NCBI RefSeq assembly: GCF_000003815.2
Contig: NC_049983.1
Span: 14,492,212 to 14,556,211 of the forward strand
Direction of reading: 5' to 3'
DNA length: 64,000 nt
From: Branchiostoma floridae
Lineage: Eukaryota; Chordata; Leptocardii; Amphioxiformes; Branchiostomatidae
Shown here: positions 12,601 through 24,622 of the stretch, one piece after another
How positions within the stretch are numbered: the stretch's first letter is position 1
Layout: each line of letters opens with the position of its first letter
Notes under the pieces: generated by a model
What the model was told of the DNA's origin: nothing
Database searches by the model: none
The model's input: only the letters and a program-made list of their open reading frames with translations
Position numbers and translations under genes: made by a program

Positions 12601-15600
12601 CGTCGATGCCATTCAAAAATACCTCCATTCTTCATGGAGGTAATAATAGAATAACAGACAGAGAAACATCAAAATCACAATGTAGGCTAGAGTTTTGTGA
12701 AGATGAGTCGCTCACCCCAAAACAGTCCCCCATGTGTAGGAACCCTGTCGTCCGATATCTCCCTGCTGCGTCATCCCACTCACACTCCATCGCTGAGGAA
12801 AATACAGCAAAACGTTATGAACTTGTTTTCATCACGGTCAAATGCTTTGTCATCACGGAATACTCCTGATACCACAAACTGCACAGCTAACGCAGTCCAT
12901 AATGTTTGGTAGTGATTGTCATAGTTTACTGTAACATTGATGGCAACAGTTTACATACTTTGTGAAAGAGTTTATGTTGAACAGATACTTGACAGGTATA
13001 GATGTACATATTATAAACCTTGTACCTTGCCCTGAGAGTATAAAGTACACCGCCTCCGGTCTGTGGTTCTCTAGCACGATGACCCTGCCACGCCCAAAAC
13101 TGGTCCAGCACGAAAAGAAAAAGACAATTTGAAGATCAATGATATGAAATAAGTCTTGTCGCTCACACAATCATATGATCCACTATTAGTGACAGACGTT
13201 CTCTTGTAGAATTACGTCGTCTTTCATTTTACAAACATCTTACTTTGACGCCTCGTGGTTGGTAAGTAAAGAATACTAGTAGTTGCGCGTACCACTGATA
13301 GAAGCCAGTCTCCGTCAGTTTCCTCTGCGCCTCCAGCGGATACTCAGCAATGGTCTTTCTAATGATGGAGTTGACCGCAATACTGGCCTAGACGTGATAA
13401 ACAACATGTTATTGTGCTATGATACATGTTTTATAGTTTGAAGGCACATAAATTGACAGTCAACTCACGCAACTGTCTAGATTTTGGAAATGGCTAAGAC
13501 ATGACATGCAAATTCGTAACGTTCCATATGTTTTACTGTTTCCAAAATCCATCCAGTTTCTTGATTAACTGGTATCTTGGTGATATTTTATCATATATTC
13601 CAATATCAAAGCATTACAAGTTTACAACCAATATTGTAATTTCAGTGAGCCATAGCTGTGAAATATGCCTTACATGTTTGGTTTCCTCCGTGGTCCTGTT
13701 GCTGGGATCGATAGACAGGATCTCTTTAGTCTTGTGCGAGACACGGACGTCCTGGAACAATCATATATCAACAATCAGGTAATAGCCGTGTTGTGATATC
13801 AGTAATATCATCAGTTATAAGACACCCCTCCACTATTCCATGTATTAGTCTAGCCTCAGCCCTTTTCTGTAACACCACACTGGACTTCCACCTCTTCACC
13901 TCAAGACCCGAGCGATGAGCACATATTTGTCACCTGTTTCACTAACCACAACTGAATAAATCATCCAAGAGAGGATTTCCAGTCTAAGTCTGTTACCCTG
14001 CTGAAAAATTAGAGTAAATGCGGGATGTATCACAAGTTTGGTAAAATCTTTTTATTGCGATTTAACAAAGAGTAGCCCTTTGATGATTGACGTCATCGCT
14101 CACCTGTTTGTTGGCCTTGAACGCAGTGACGTCAAACATCGGTTCGTTTTTCCTCTCGTCCTTCTTCAGACTGGCGGCATTTCCCGCAGGCCTCCGTATA
14201 ACACCCTGTTCGTCAGCTCTGGAGCGGAAATCAGGAAATAATGTTCCCGATTATTTTGGTCATGATAATTTGAGACTAAAACTGGGCATTTTTGATTTGA
14301 TAGTAAAAGTAAAGTTATCTATCATCAATACTGCTCCAAGCTTGTAAAGAGATTCTTCATCTGTGTGTATTATTCTTCTTCTGGAGAATAAATGTGATAG
14401 CAACCCCTTTATCACATTTATTCTCCATAGAGAGAACAAAGACTCTTCTTCTGGAGAATAAATGTGATAGCAACCCCTTTATCACATTTATTCTCCATAG
14501 AGAGAACCAGAATTCTTCTTCTGGAGAATAAATGTGATAGCAACCCCTTTATCACATTTATTCTCCATAGAGAGAACCAGAATTCTTCTTCTGGAGAATA
14601 AATGTGATAGCAACCCCTTTATCACATTTATTCTCCATAGAGAGAACCAGGATTCTTCTTCTGGAGAACGTAAATGTGATAGCAACCCCTTTATCACATT
14701 TATTCTCCAAAGAGAGAACCAGAATTCTTCTTCTGGAGAATAAATGTGATAGCAACCCCTTTATCACATTTATTCTCCAAAGAGAGAACCAGAATTCTCC
14801 TTCTGGAGAATAAATGTGATAGCAACCCCTTTATCACATTTATTCTCCAAAGAGAGAACCAGAATCTCTCCTTCTGGAGAATAAATGTGATATTAGGCCT
14901 GTTCGTATCAGTATGGGGTTAACGTCACTAGCTCGCAGCATGCAATCGTTTCCGGAATTAAACACCACACACGTTACATTTGGGTGTAATATATTGTCCT
15001 TGATTTGGGGAGAATCTTTATGAATGTTACGTACATACACTTCTGTTGGTTATATAACGTCCTTGATTTGGGGGAAACTGTATAAGTTTTCTCCAGAGCT
15101 GAGGTTTGTCCAGACGAAGCGCCCCTATTTTGCGAACATGAGACCGGAAAAGACGTCACAGGGTACTCCCCCAACTCCGCGGGATGGAACAAAAACATAA
15201 ATCGGCATGAAAAGCCATCTGACTTTGTCATAGAGAACTCTTAGAGTTCGTCAGGCCAGGTAGGGACAAGGTAGTTGTTTTAGGTTGGGACCCCGTCTTA
15301 CGTCCCTTCCGAAAGACGAAAGCAATCACTTCTTACAACATGTCCGAACCTAGCCGAGCTGAACCGACCCCGGAATCCAGACATCGAACTCATCAGGCCC
15401 ACAGATCCATGGAATTGGATCCAGATGGGTAGGCCACGGAGATTTTGGTAATTTACATACCAGATAGAGTCGGAACACAGTTAACTTCAGATTCTAACTG
15501 AAAGGAAATTTTATTTGCTGACGATGCACAGCGAGAGGAAGCGAACGTGAAACGTGGGAAGGTGAATTCAGAAGTTTCACCGTTTCACAGACGGCACTTT

Positions 15601-17066
15601 GTCACCAGTCGTCTTCCAGAGCGTTTCAAATAATTGAAGTAAATAGGCATTTTCCTATCATTTTTTGTGGTAAAATCTGAGAAAAATACCGATACATGTT
15701 GGTACGCAGAAGTTGACAAGATATGCAAGTCGTTGTTCCAGAAACGTGTACAACAAGACGAGCTGTATCCATGATGTGTTCAAAAATTCAACAGAAACAC
15801 GGGACTGTTATTCCAGAGATGTTTAAGACCTGACGAGATGTAGTTATGGTTTGCGCAGTACTGTACCTGAAACACAGGACTAGCACATTAATTCTCCAGA
15901 AAGAACCCTGGTTCTCTCTTTGAAGAATTAATGTGATAAGGGTTTGCCACTAACTGGCAAAGACTACACATGTCATTGTGTCCGTACCTTGGTCTCCGTA
16001 CGTGCTTTCCGCAACATCCTGACTCGGCGAGTACGGTATGCACTTTCTATTGGTATACTTGTATTAGTTCACACGCGCTACTCAACAGTACGATTTGCAG
16101 TGACATTCATAACTATGCCACTAGTTAACGAAGGCAATACGCCTGACTTAAAGTGATACATAGCTCATACGTTGTTAATGATGTTAATGGTGAGATCTAA
16201 CCGTCTTTATCTTTGATTTTTTAAATGGACTCTAAGTCGGAACGGAATTTGCGCAAATCACGAATCGAGACGTCGCACAACGACGAAAACCGAAAACGAT
16301 TGCATGCTGCGAGCTAGTGACGTTAACCGCAAACTGATACGAAGAGGCCTTTATCACATTTATTCTCCAGAAGAAGGATCCTGGTTCTGTCTTTGGAGAA
16401 TTAATGTGATAAGAGGGTTGCTATCACATTTATTCTCCAGAAGAAGGATTCAGGATCTCTCTATGGAGAATAAATGTGATAAAGGGGTTGCTATCACATT
16501 TATTCTCCAGAAGAAGGATTATGGTTCTCTCTATGGAGAATAAATGTGATAAAGGGGTTGCTATCACATTTATTCTCCAGAAGAAGAATTCTGGTTCTCT
16601 CTATGGAGAATAAATGTGATAAAGGGGTTGCTATCACATTTATTCTCCAGAAGAAGAATTCTGGTTCTCTCTATGGAGAATAAATGTGATAAAGGGGTTG
16701 CTATCACATTTATTCTCCAGAAGGAGAATTTTGGTTCTCTCTTTGGAGAATAAATGTGATAAAGGGGTTGCTATCACATTTATTCTCCAGAAGAAGAATT
16801 CAGGATCTCTCTATGGAGAATAAATGTGATAAAGGGGTTTCTATCACATTTATTCTCCAGAAGAAGAATCCTGGTTCTCTCTATGGAGAATAAATGCGAT
16901 AAAGGGGTTGCTATCACATTTATTCTCCAGAAGAAGATTGTAGTAACACTTATTTGGTGAATTAATGTGATATAAAAACCTAAATCCTTTATCACATCTT
17001 TTTCAGTTATCACGACATTTATTTTATATACTTTTCAGTGCTAAATAAATGTGATAAATAATCAGG

Positions 17067-17107
<41 letters not shown>

Positions 17108-20100
17108 CTTTTCTGTCCTCTCCGCAGATACTTGTACTTGAGCGTATAATACGCCTGGGCTGGATACCAGACACTGCAGTGGTTGGTCTCAAAGGTCTTC
17201 TAAATTACTCACAACTACCCTACCGGTAGTGCATAGTGACACATGGTACAGCAAGTTTTCTGGCTGTTTCAGTAGCAGAGTATATTTCTACAGGGATAGG
17301 TAGCTAGCCCTTCTCCTATTCGCGAACAGTATCCTCCTGTGTCGGGAGGCAATGGAGTTTGCGCCATGGTTTGTTCAGTTCGTGGTTGGGTAGCAGCGCC
17401 AAGTGTGGCTGCAGACACGTATGGCCTAAACAGTGAGTTAGAAATAATGGATGGTGTACATGTAAGAGAACGTCCAAGCAAGATCGTCCTTGACACTTTC
17501 AATCCATCGTAAATCAGCACCAATAATCTCTGCCTTGTCTGTGAGAGACGATTTAATTTAGTAGCCGTTCACACACGCACCTGTTCACATCCTAATGGCT
17601 TTATTTACAGGCCATAAATCCATCCATGCCTATCTTATTTGCACCAAGCAATCAGCAGCATTTGAAGTTTTTCTACTGAAGAATACAGCACGACTATTAA
17701 GATTCCGTCACGTCTTTCATTACGTAAGTCATTCTTCAATCCGGATATCTGGCTATTCTGTGGTTGAGTCAGCCATTTGGAGTGCTGACAAACTCTCCTT
17801 GTTAAAGACGCACTGTTTTCACGATATGTTTGCTTAAGCAGAAGGGTTTGTTTAAGAAGGAAACGTTATCTAGGTACTGGTTGTTGGGCAGGCATTGTGG
17901 GCCTGTCGCCGGGCGTTGCTGCTTGTTGACACGGGGGTCTAGATAAACAGAGTTTTCGTCTGTTAGGACAAGATGATAGCAGACCTTTTCAAACCTCTGG
18001 CCTATTTTGGGATAAATACAGCGCAAATGTTCCCCGCGCGTGCCACGCGAGCTCCCTGGTATAGCCACATCTTTAGTGGCTAATTTCTTGCACAATATAA
18101 CTTCAAGTGGGCTGGTTTTGTATTTTCAGTGTTCTAACGAGGTGTTCTTCATTATTTGATTTTCGGCTCATGAAGACAGGTGACAGATAAACCGTGCCTT
18201 ATGTGCGGGTACTCCATACAGAAGTTGTAATGAGGCTTGAAGGCTTTAGGCTACCATTCAGGCCAAATAAAGGAATAAACTGGACTTTGAAAAATCATCC
18301 CGCATTCTTTTTAAATAGACCGAATCAAGAACTCGTATTGGTGACAATGTTTCGAAAATAAGTTTTTGGAGACGAGCATACGTTTATGTCAAAACATTCG
18401 CTACGTTAAAAATTGATTTTGGTGCGTAGATACGAACGATTGCCCCCCCAAAAAAGCTGCACAACCATATATTGACGCCATCGTCAGTCACATACATGTA
18501 GCTGAGAAAATTGCCAGCTTATATAACGTTGATGAAGTTCATAGGCATGCCTTTACATCTAGAACGGCAAATTGAGCTTTACCCTGGCACGTAGACATAA
18601 CATGTAACATTTCGCATTTTAACTCTTCTCGACTTGGCATGTGATTTGATAAGAATAGTTTCCAGTAGAAGATCACCATGGTGACCGGGTTGCCTTGTGA
18701 CCGTTCCTGTTATGTTGGCTCTGTGAGCTTGAGTGACGGTACGCTAACCCTGCACTTGACAGCACCGTAAATTCCCTCCAAAAATAGCTTCACCAGAGGT
18801 AACGGTTCATGATGAGAGACGAGAAAATGATTGGTCCGTCCTTTGTTCTTAATCCCACCTCCTCGCACGTTTTTGCAAACGTTGACTTGAACACAACCAT
18901 GCATAGTTTTCGTGTACAGTAATCAGTGTTACACATTAAACTCATGTGGTGGAACACATACCTCAAAATGTTTGTAAACAAACCGTACTTCACACACCTT
19001 CCGACAAAATGTTTTGAATTTGACCCGACTTTGAATCTTGATTGTGGCATGCTAACAGTTTTAACGAACCTTGAAATTTCACGTGATTTCACAAAAGCTA
19101 TTAAGTCTTTTTTTTTATTTGCACAGTGTGAACGTGAGTTCAGATGTGAGATGACCTAAGTACAAAGGGTTTTTGTTCCAACAAAGCTTGGATCTTGACA
19201 GAGTCAGGACCGGGACCGGCACGGGTCAAACGTTGCCAGGTAGAGTGTCGGTGTCGGGACGGGAAGTATGCGGAGCCCCCTCGGTTAGAGTTTACTCGGT
19301 CACAGTAATGGCGCTCTATCAGCAGCTGGTTCTATTGTGGGGCGACGTTTTCTCGGCAGGGGATGTGTACACCTGAGACGATTAGTTCAAACAAGGAAAC
19401 ACCAGCAACGTCATATCCCTTGGGATGGAAATAATGTAAATATGTACGGACTCTAACATTATGGTACAGTAGTAATGCCGAACGAAAACTCAATATAACG
19501 TTCCATGTAAACTAAAATTTCATGTAAACAGAGAAAAAAGGGTATGCTTTGTACGATGTTCGTTAGGCTTTTCAGGTAGCTACGATTTTTTCGTTAAAAA
19601 ATCTTGACAATGTTTTAGGCTATGCTACTTTCGTCAGGCTAATGTGTATTGCCTTCCTTGCATGGTTTCAAACGCTCATGGGCTGTGCGGGGTTGTTAAT
19701 ACGCTAACAACGTTTGGACTTTGGAGTGAGAAATTGTCCGTTGTTTTGCTGAAAGTTAACCCCTAGGCAATATTACGATAATCACGCCATTATTATTCAC
19801 TGACAACAAAGGCTTCTAGCAGGAAAGAAAAGGAAATCATATTAGCTTAGTTCAAAGCACGTTTACACGAACACAAAACCCACTGCCATGATTACAGTAT
19901 CAACATTATGGGCGGTATTTCAAGAGCTTGTTCTCTGTAAGCCATGCTCGGACGCTGGCCGGCAACCCGAGTCGTTTTTGCTCGAAAATAATCTCTATAA
20001 ACCACCTCTTGGTACATGGCAGGTTCCAAGTGGCTTAAAAGCGTTTGGCACCAAACCTTGTCCTATCAAACAAACTCGCATTAGACTTCCAGATAGTAAA

Positions 20101-21531
20101 GACACAACTCCGACGTTTTCGAGTATAGAGCAAACACAGACTGGTGATAGCGGGCAGGATCTGAGAAATGACCCTGTTACATATTTGTACAATGAACCTG
20201 TAGATTGGTACGTAACGTTACACAGATAGATTGGCAGTCAGATAAGTCTAATTTTAACTCTTCTGAAACTGCACTGATTTTTTGGCCGATCGAGCACGCG
20301 ATATATTTTACACTTTGGACTGCACTGAATCTGAACAGGTTCCAAACTGTACTGTAAGAATGTGTATCAGAGACCAAAGTACTACCAGGCATGCTGTTAA
20401 CTCATTACAAGGCATAAATAGTGAAGGTAGATATACGGAAAAGACAGATACTATCTGAAGACCAGACTTACACTAGAAAGTGATCCAGATGGAGGCGATG
20501 CAGCAACATAATTAGTCTTCCGACTCTGCAGAATTTTTCGAGATGTATTTTCTGTATGAGAAGGATAAAGAATGAGAAAAACAACTGCAACATGACAATG
20601 TTACAAAGAATCATTACATGGAAGGAGAAGGATAGCAAGGATATAAATTCATCTCTCTACAACTCAATGTTTGTGACAAGAAACGGTTTGAACAGCTACT
20701 AAAAGGGTACATTTGTTACAAATATTCAGGAAGTAATTAGTTGGTAAGTCTATTCAGAGCACGGCAGTATGTTTGTAGCTAACATACCAGCCCAGCCCTA
20801 ACGACATCCTGCTCAAATTCTCACAAACGCTGACGTACAAAACTTCAATGTGAACGCCAACATCATGGGCACAAAGGCGCAATGTTTATAGTACAACTAA
20901 TGTTTGTGTCTACACCATGTCGCTGACTCATACATAAAACATTGCAGATGGAACATTGACAAAAAAAGAGGGACGAAAAATATACACTTTAAAAACTTAC
21001 CTCAGGTAATGAAGGAAGAGGTTTGGAAATGCGAGGGAGTCCTTTGCTCTTTTTGCTACTTTTGGAAGAATGCTTTGACTGGTGAAGTTTAAGGATTTGC
21101 GGCGGTCCGGACGACGTCTGTTTCTGACTAGTTTGATGCAGTTTCGGAGTTTGTACTGGATGTAGCTTTGGCAAATAGTCGTTTTGGGTTGATCTTAATC
21201 CTTCCTTGGAAACGACGTGCACTTTAGTCCGTTTTTCCTCTATTTTAGGCAGCATGGTCCAGCTCCTTCGGTCCAGCTCGGTGTGTTTAGAGTCCCGGCT
21301 GTCGTGCTGTGCTGCCGACACCGACGCAAACTCTGCCTGCTTCTTTCTGCGGCGCAGCCGAGACTGCCCCATAAGTTCTAACGCTGCCAGAGCGCTCTCC
21401 TTCCGCCTCTCCGTGTCTAAAGCCTCCGCTTTGGACGAAATACTGAACCTGGGGCCAGTTGAAGACATCTTAGGCCCTCCTTGTTTACCCAAACCGAGGT
21501 AGACTCCTGCGCTGCTCATCCCGGCCGACAT
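9632..21531 (-). CDS. CNBD2: Cyclic nucleotide-binding domain-containing protein 2 (CNBD2), 16 exons detected
   Basis: Matches CNBD2, whose mouse orthologue (CRIS) is a sperm cAMP-binding protein needed for spermiogenesis and flagellar bending. Exons in coding order: 21001-21531, 20472-20525, 14104-about 14216, 13674-13751, 13293-13387, 13026-13099, 12716-12792, 12490-12573, 12097-12164, 11811-11888, 11487-11547, 11153-11234, 10727-10962, 10423-10509, 10035-10169, 9632-9814. The product is about 675 aa. The first 177 residues are a basic, Ser/Lys-rich N-terminus. The first cNBD has FGRGRVIV, YFILSGQ and the cassette GDCFGDKAILDGTTHTST. A second domain has RGTVLVKD, WIYVIKSGSCSVLKKL and SDGAEVLTLSKKFFLD. 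The ATG at 21531 is used because the upstream frame is closed by TGA. The exon 2-3 join is not phase-compatible with the best donor, so an exon may be missing in the 6-kb intron. Confidence 0.85.
12383..12538. repeat. Perfect 78-bp tandem duplication across a CNBD2 splice donor
   Basis: Bases 12383-12460 and 12461-12538 are identical. Each copy contains the 3' part of CNBD2 exon 8 plus its GTGAGT donor (minus strand). The copy nearer the exon body (donor at 12484-12489) is the working one. The second copy lies in the intron. Confidence 0.95.
14383..14892 (+). repeat. Left array of 70-bp hairpin units
   Basis: About eight copies of GGAGAATAAATGTGATAG recur every 70 bp (one unit is 72 bp). Each is followed by GCAACCCC and then by the reverse-complement arm TTATCACATTTATTCTCC. 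Every unit is therefore itself an 18-bp-arm palindrome with alternating spacers of about 9 and 27 nt. Confidence 0.92.
16351..16950 (-). repeat. Right array of 70-bp hairpin units, inverted
   Basis: About nine units start with TTATCACATTTATTCTCC and carry the spacer AGGGGTTGC, the reverse complement of the left array. Units drift in the 27-nt loop and keep the 18-bp arms nearly perfect. Beyond 16930 the pattern decays into AT-rich sequence that keeps TTATCAC/GTGATAA fragments to about 17060. Confidence 0.92.
17071..17104. repeat. (TG)n microsatellite
   Basis: An uninterrupted TG dinucleotide run of 17 repeats sits just outside the right end of the foldback element in the CNBD2 intron. Confidence 0.97.
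17105..20471. other. Remainder of large CNBD2 intron
   Basis: Intronic sequence between the foldback element and exon 2. I see no recognisable exon on the minus strand. One unexplained 113-codon plus-strand ORF at 19888-20229 is listed separately. A small CNBD2 exon could be hidden here. Confidence 0.5.
19888..20229 (+). other. Unexplained 113-codon ORF in CNBD2 intron
   Basis: ATG-initiated ORF running antisense to CNBD2, with protein-like composition (segments KPPLGTWQVPSGLKAFGTK and NDPVTYLYNEPVDW). A donor-like GTACGT follows GTAGATTG near its 3' end. I recognise no family. It could be an exon of a nested gene, a decayed coding fragment or chance. Confidence 0.25.
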
Positions 21532-21988
21532 GAAGGCATCACTGACCGTACCTGCGGTGTGACCTGACGGTTTCACCTGTCACCCCACGCAGCGCACAGC
21601 GCCCTCTCCGGTATTGTCAAGCACCTGTGGGCACAGAAAGGCTGATGTTAACGTATACGGCCGATAACCTTACAAGTGGCACGGCTCTCCCGTGCCACAA
21701 GGTCCCAGGAACAATGACCAACAATGTTGTGCGCTCCCAACAATGGCGACTGGGGCTGCCGACCGAGAACTCGTGTCAACCTTCCGGGTTGCCGTTGGTA
21801 ACGGACGCCATGTTCGCGTATTGACACATGGGCGGACGCACGTTCGAGCCGCTGGGAAAGTTTAATTAAAATGGCATCAGCAGCCATCAAGCATGTGTAC
21901 GCCCTTGTGTGAATTAGCACACATGTTTGCACAGTGCGTGTCGGCTATCGTTTACATGCTGCTAATATCTCCTTAATCAGGCTACTGG
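21532..21988 (-). promoter_or_regulatory. CNBD2 upstream region with RFX X-box
   Basis: At 21788-21802 the sequence GTTGCCGTTGGTAAC fits the RFX X-box consensus RYYNYY-N(1-3)-RRNRAC exactly, with a 3-nt spacer. It lies about 257 bp upstream of the CNBD2 ATG. RFX factors drive ciliary genes in animals, and CNBD2 is a sperm/cilium protein, so position and gene function agree. No TATA box was seen. Confidence 0.7.
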
Positions 21989-22369
21989 CTGCTGGCAGGT
22001 GCCAACAGGTGGGAATAGGCTGGCAGGTGCCTACAGGTGGGCATAGGCTGGCAGGTGCCAACAGGTGGGCATAGGCTGGCAGGTGCCAACAGGTGGGAAT
22101 AGGCTGGCAGGTGCCTACAGGTGGGCATAGGCTGGCAGGTGCCTACAGGTGGGCATAGAGTGGCAGGTGCCTACAGGTGGGCATAGGGTGGCAGGTGCCA
22201 ACAGGTGGGCATAGGCTGGCAGGTGCCTACATGTGGGCATAGGCTGGCAGGTGCCTACAGGTGGGCATAGGGTGGCATGTGCCTACAGGTGGGCATAGGC
22301 TGGCATGTGCCTACAGGTGGGAATTGGGTGGCAGGTGCCAACAGGTGGGCATAAGGTGGCAGGTGCCAT
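21989..22369. repeat. 28-bp minisatellite upstream of CNBD2
   Basis: About 13.5 copies of a GC-rich 28-bp unit built on GGCAGGTGCC(T/A)ACAGGTGG plus GCATAGGCT. Copies differ at a few fixed positions (T/A, G/A, ggCT/ggGT), so variants are interspersed, as in unequal-exchange minisatellites. It contains repeated CAGGTG E-box cores. Confidence 0.95.
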
Positions 22370-23321
22370 GTCAGGAGTTTTATCTGATCCTACAGATGCT
22401 ACTGGAATGAACGTTTAAAGTTTCAACACTGATTTCTACAGCACAAATCATTGGTTATCAAGTGCCAATTTAGCCCTCTGTCGAAAAGTTCTTTGGCTTT
22501 ATTGCCATTAAAATTGTGTTTATTCGCCAACATGACGTTATGTTTTCTTTCAGAGTTATTAGCTTAGCGTATCAGGGAAATGGCAAAAACGTGTGAAAAA
22601 TATGCACATTTATCAATACCGTCATAACATGCCTATTTTGTATCTTTGGTACAACGTGTAGCTATTACCAGAAACGTTACAGAGGTTCTTTGTTCCGTGC
22701 ACGTCGTCAGGACACAACAGAGTAGTTCAGGATCAATGCCAACCTTGCGGGCACACTTGATGGTTCCTCAGCGTCACGAGTGTCCCATTTTTGCCCGTGA
22801 TTACGGTTGCGCGGGGCAGTATCTATCTAACCAAACACAAACCGCCCAATGCACGGGGAGAACAAACAAAGTTGTGACATATTGCTCTGGCCTTGGGAGA
22901 AACAGATCAATTAGGTAAAACGTGAAGTTTAACCAAGGCGCGCCTGAAGCGATAATCCGTGAACAACACGTCATTTGTCTTTGTTAATTGCCATTTGAAG
23001 TCAACGTTATGGACGTGTTTCAATTTAGAGTGTATTTGGTTAAAGGTGATGCTTTTAAAAGTCGTCGCCAAGCAGATGGGAAGGCTGTTGCCCCTTTTCC
23101 ACACGAGGGCTATTTTAAACACACAAAAAAACAACTTTTTAATGAACAAAAAATAAACGTTATTATCAATTCACTTTTTATCAGTGGAATCCAATAACAC
23201 ATGAACTTGCCACTAATTCTTCTTTGGAAAAAATGTCAATCGCGACAAAATGGTTCAGAAAAACCTTATGTATGGTTAGCAACTGCATCTGCCTTGGAAG
23301 CGGCTGATTTGAAGGTTTTTA

Positions 23322-23459
23322 CTAATCTCCAAGCAGATCCCACGGCGCCATAAGATAGTATCAAAGCTGGCCAAGGAGTGTAGCCGGCTAAGGGAGTCAA
23401 ACGGGCAGTTTGATACTACTAGTATACTTTACGCACCGTGGATCTGGTTGTAGATTAGG
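23322..23459. mobile_element. MITE-like element, copy 1
   Basis: About 138 bp bounded by inverted ends CTAATCTCCAAGCAGATCC (left) and the complement of CTAATCTACAACCAGATCC (right). The internal sequence (AAGATAGTATCAAAGCTGG, GTAGCCGGC) matches a second copy at 26492-26611. It is too short to encode protein. Confidence 0.7.
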
Positions 23460-24599
23460 CTTTTACCCGCATTTCTCGCGGTGACAGTAAAACAACTAAG
23501 AGAAACGGAAAGACTACTGCACGGTCTAGCTATACTAATGTCGTACTTCCTGCGTCTTTGTGCATCTTCATGACGAAACCGACTAAAATTACAACATACC
23601 GGGTAACCCTGTAAGGCTCCGTCTGCAGTGAAAGTAGTTCACTTCGCTGACCAGTCAAACCGTGGCGTGGGATTATGCGTCATCATCCGATGCCGGCTTT
23701 CCCCTGTCATCCCCCACAAACAATCTTTGCGCTCTATTTGATAAATACACCCACAGCTCTTGCACATCATTTGAAGTGGCAGCAAGAAATGCGCCCTGCC
23801 TCGTAGCTACGTAAACTGTTTTGTGCAGTAATGGCCATTTCATGTAGCTGGGTGTTAAGTGGAGGCCGGAGTTTCGGTAACGGTTGTTTTAGTTCTCATA
23901 GAGGTCAATCTTTCGAGGACGAGATTGGGCGACCTGGTTTGGGTAGCAAGTCACAGACGCTTGGGAAGGGATAGATTAAGGACCTTTTCAGCAAAAAAAA
24001 AGACGGAACAAAAGGGGCATTATGTGTAGTCCATATCAAGACAAGCTCAGATAAATTTCAATGCAGTTTTTCACACAACCATTTTATTCTCACAAAATTC
24101 CTGATGTTACATCTACCATACGAAGTAAAAACAGGGATATCACAGCAGCATAACACATGAAATAACACTGTTTCCTACATAACACTGTTGTCAAACACAA
24201 ACCACACAATCGCAAGTACACGCACGTATCATAGACATGTCACCGTATTGAACACGAATTTTATACAAGTATTACTGTTTGTAACGTTATATTTACTTCC
24301 TTGGCCCATGTACAGAATCTAGATCAACTGATTGAACGTATAAATCATTATTGAGTAAGAAAAATATTGATCACTGGGAAGACGGGTAAATTTTGTTTCA
24401 ACCTTACCACTGACATTGACATCAAATACAACACTACGATAAACAGACCAGCCTAGCACCAAATATAGTGTATCGGCAACCCACAAAAATACCATACAAT
24501 GCACCGCGTACAGCTGATAGTTTTCACTGTCATTTCTCCTCTATCCATTTCATTACATTCAAGATTGTTCGATTTACAATATGAAACCATACATACAGA

Positions 24600-24622
24600 A
24601 GTACATACATACATACATACAA
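24600..24622. repeat. Short (ACAT)n tract
   Basis: Five to six tandem ACAT units, in an intergenic position. Confidence 0.8.

Larger units (their letters stand above)
14360..17060. mobile_element. Foldback-type element with inverted arrays of hairpin repeats
   Basis: Two arrays of a 70-bp unit stand in opposite orientation at 14383-14892 and 16351-16950. Just inside them, about 65 bp of unique sequence (14893-14957 and its inverse at 16284-16350; shared core AACGTCACTAGCTCGCAGCA) is also inverted. The 1.3-kb centre carries no transposase-like ORF, only one diverged unit near 15880-15940. The whole is a non-autonomous foldback (long-TIR) element inside a CNBD2 intron. Outer ends are approximate; no target-site duplication was established. 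Confidence 0.8.

Noticed and set aside
14383-16950. Regular repeats with spacers that could be read as a CRISPR array
   Set aside because: Spacers are nearly identical between units, the repeats are palindromic in alternating orientation, and the context is a eukaryotic intron.
21532-21576. Upstream extension of CNBD2 starting at 21576
   Set aside because: That start is GTG, and the frame is closed by TGA just upstream. The first ATG is at 21531.
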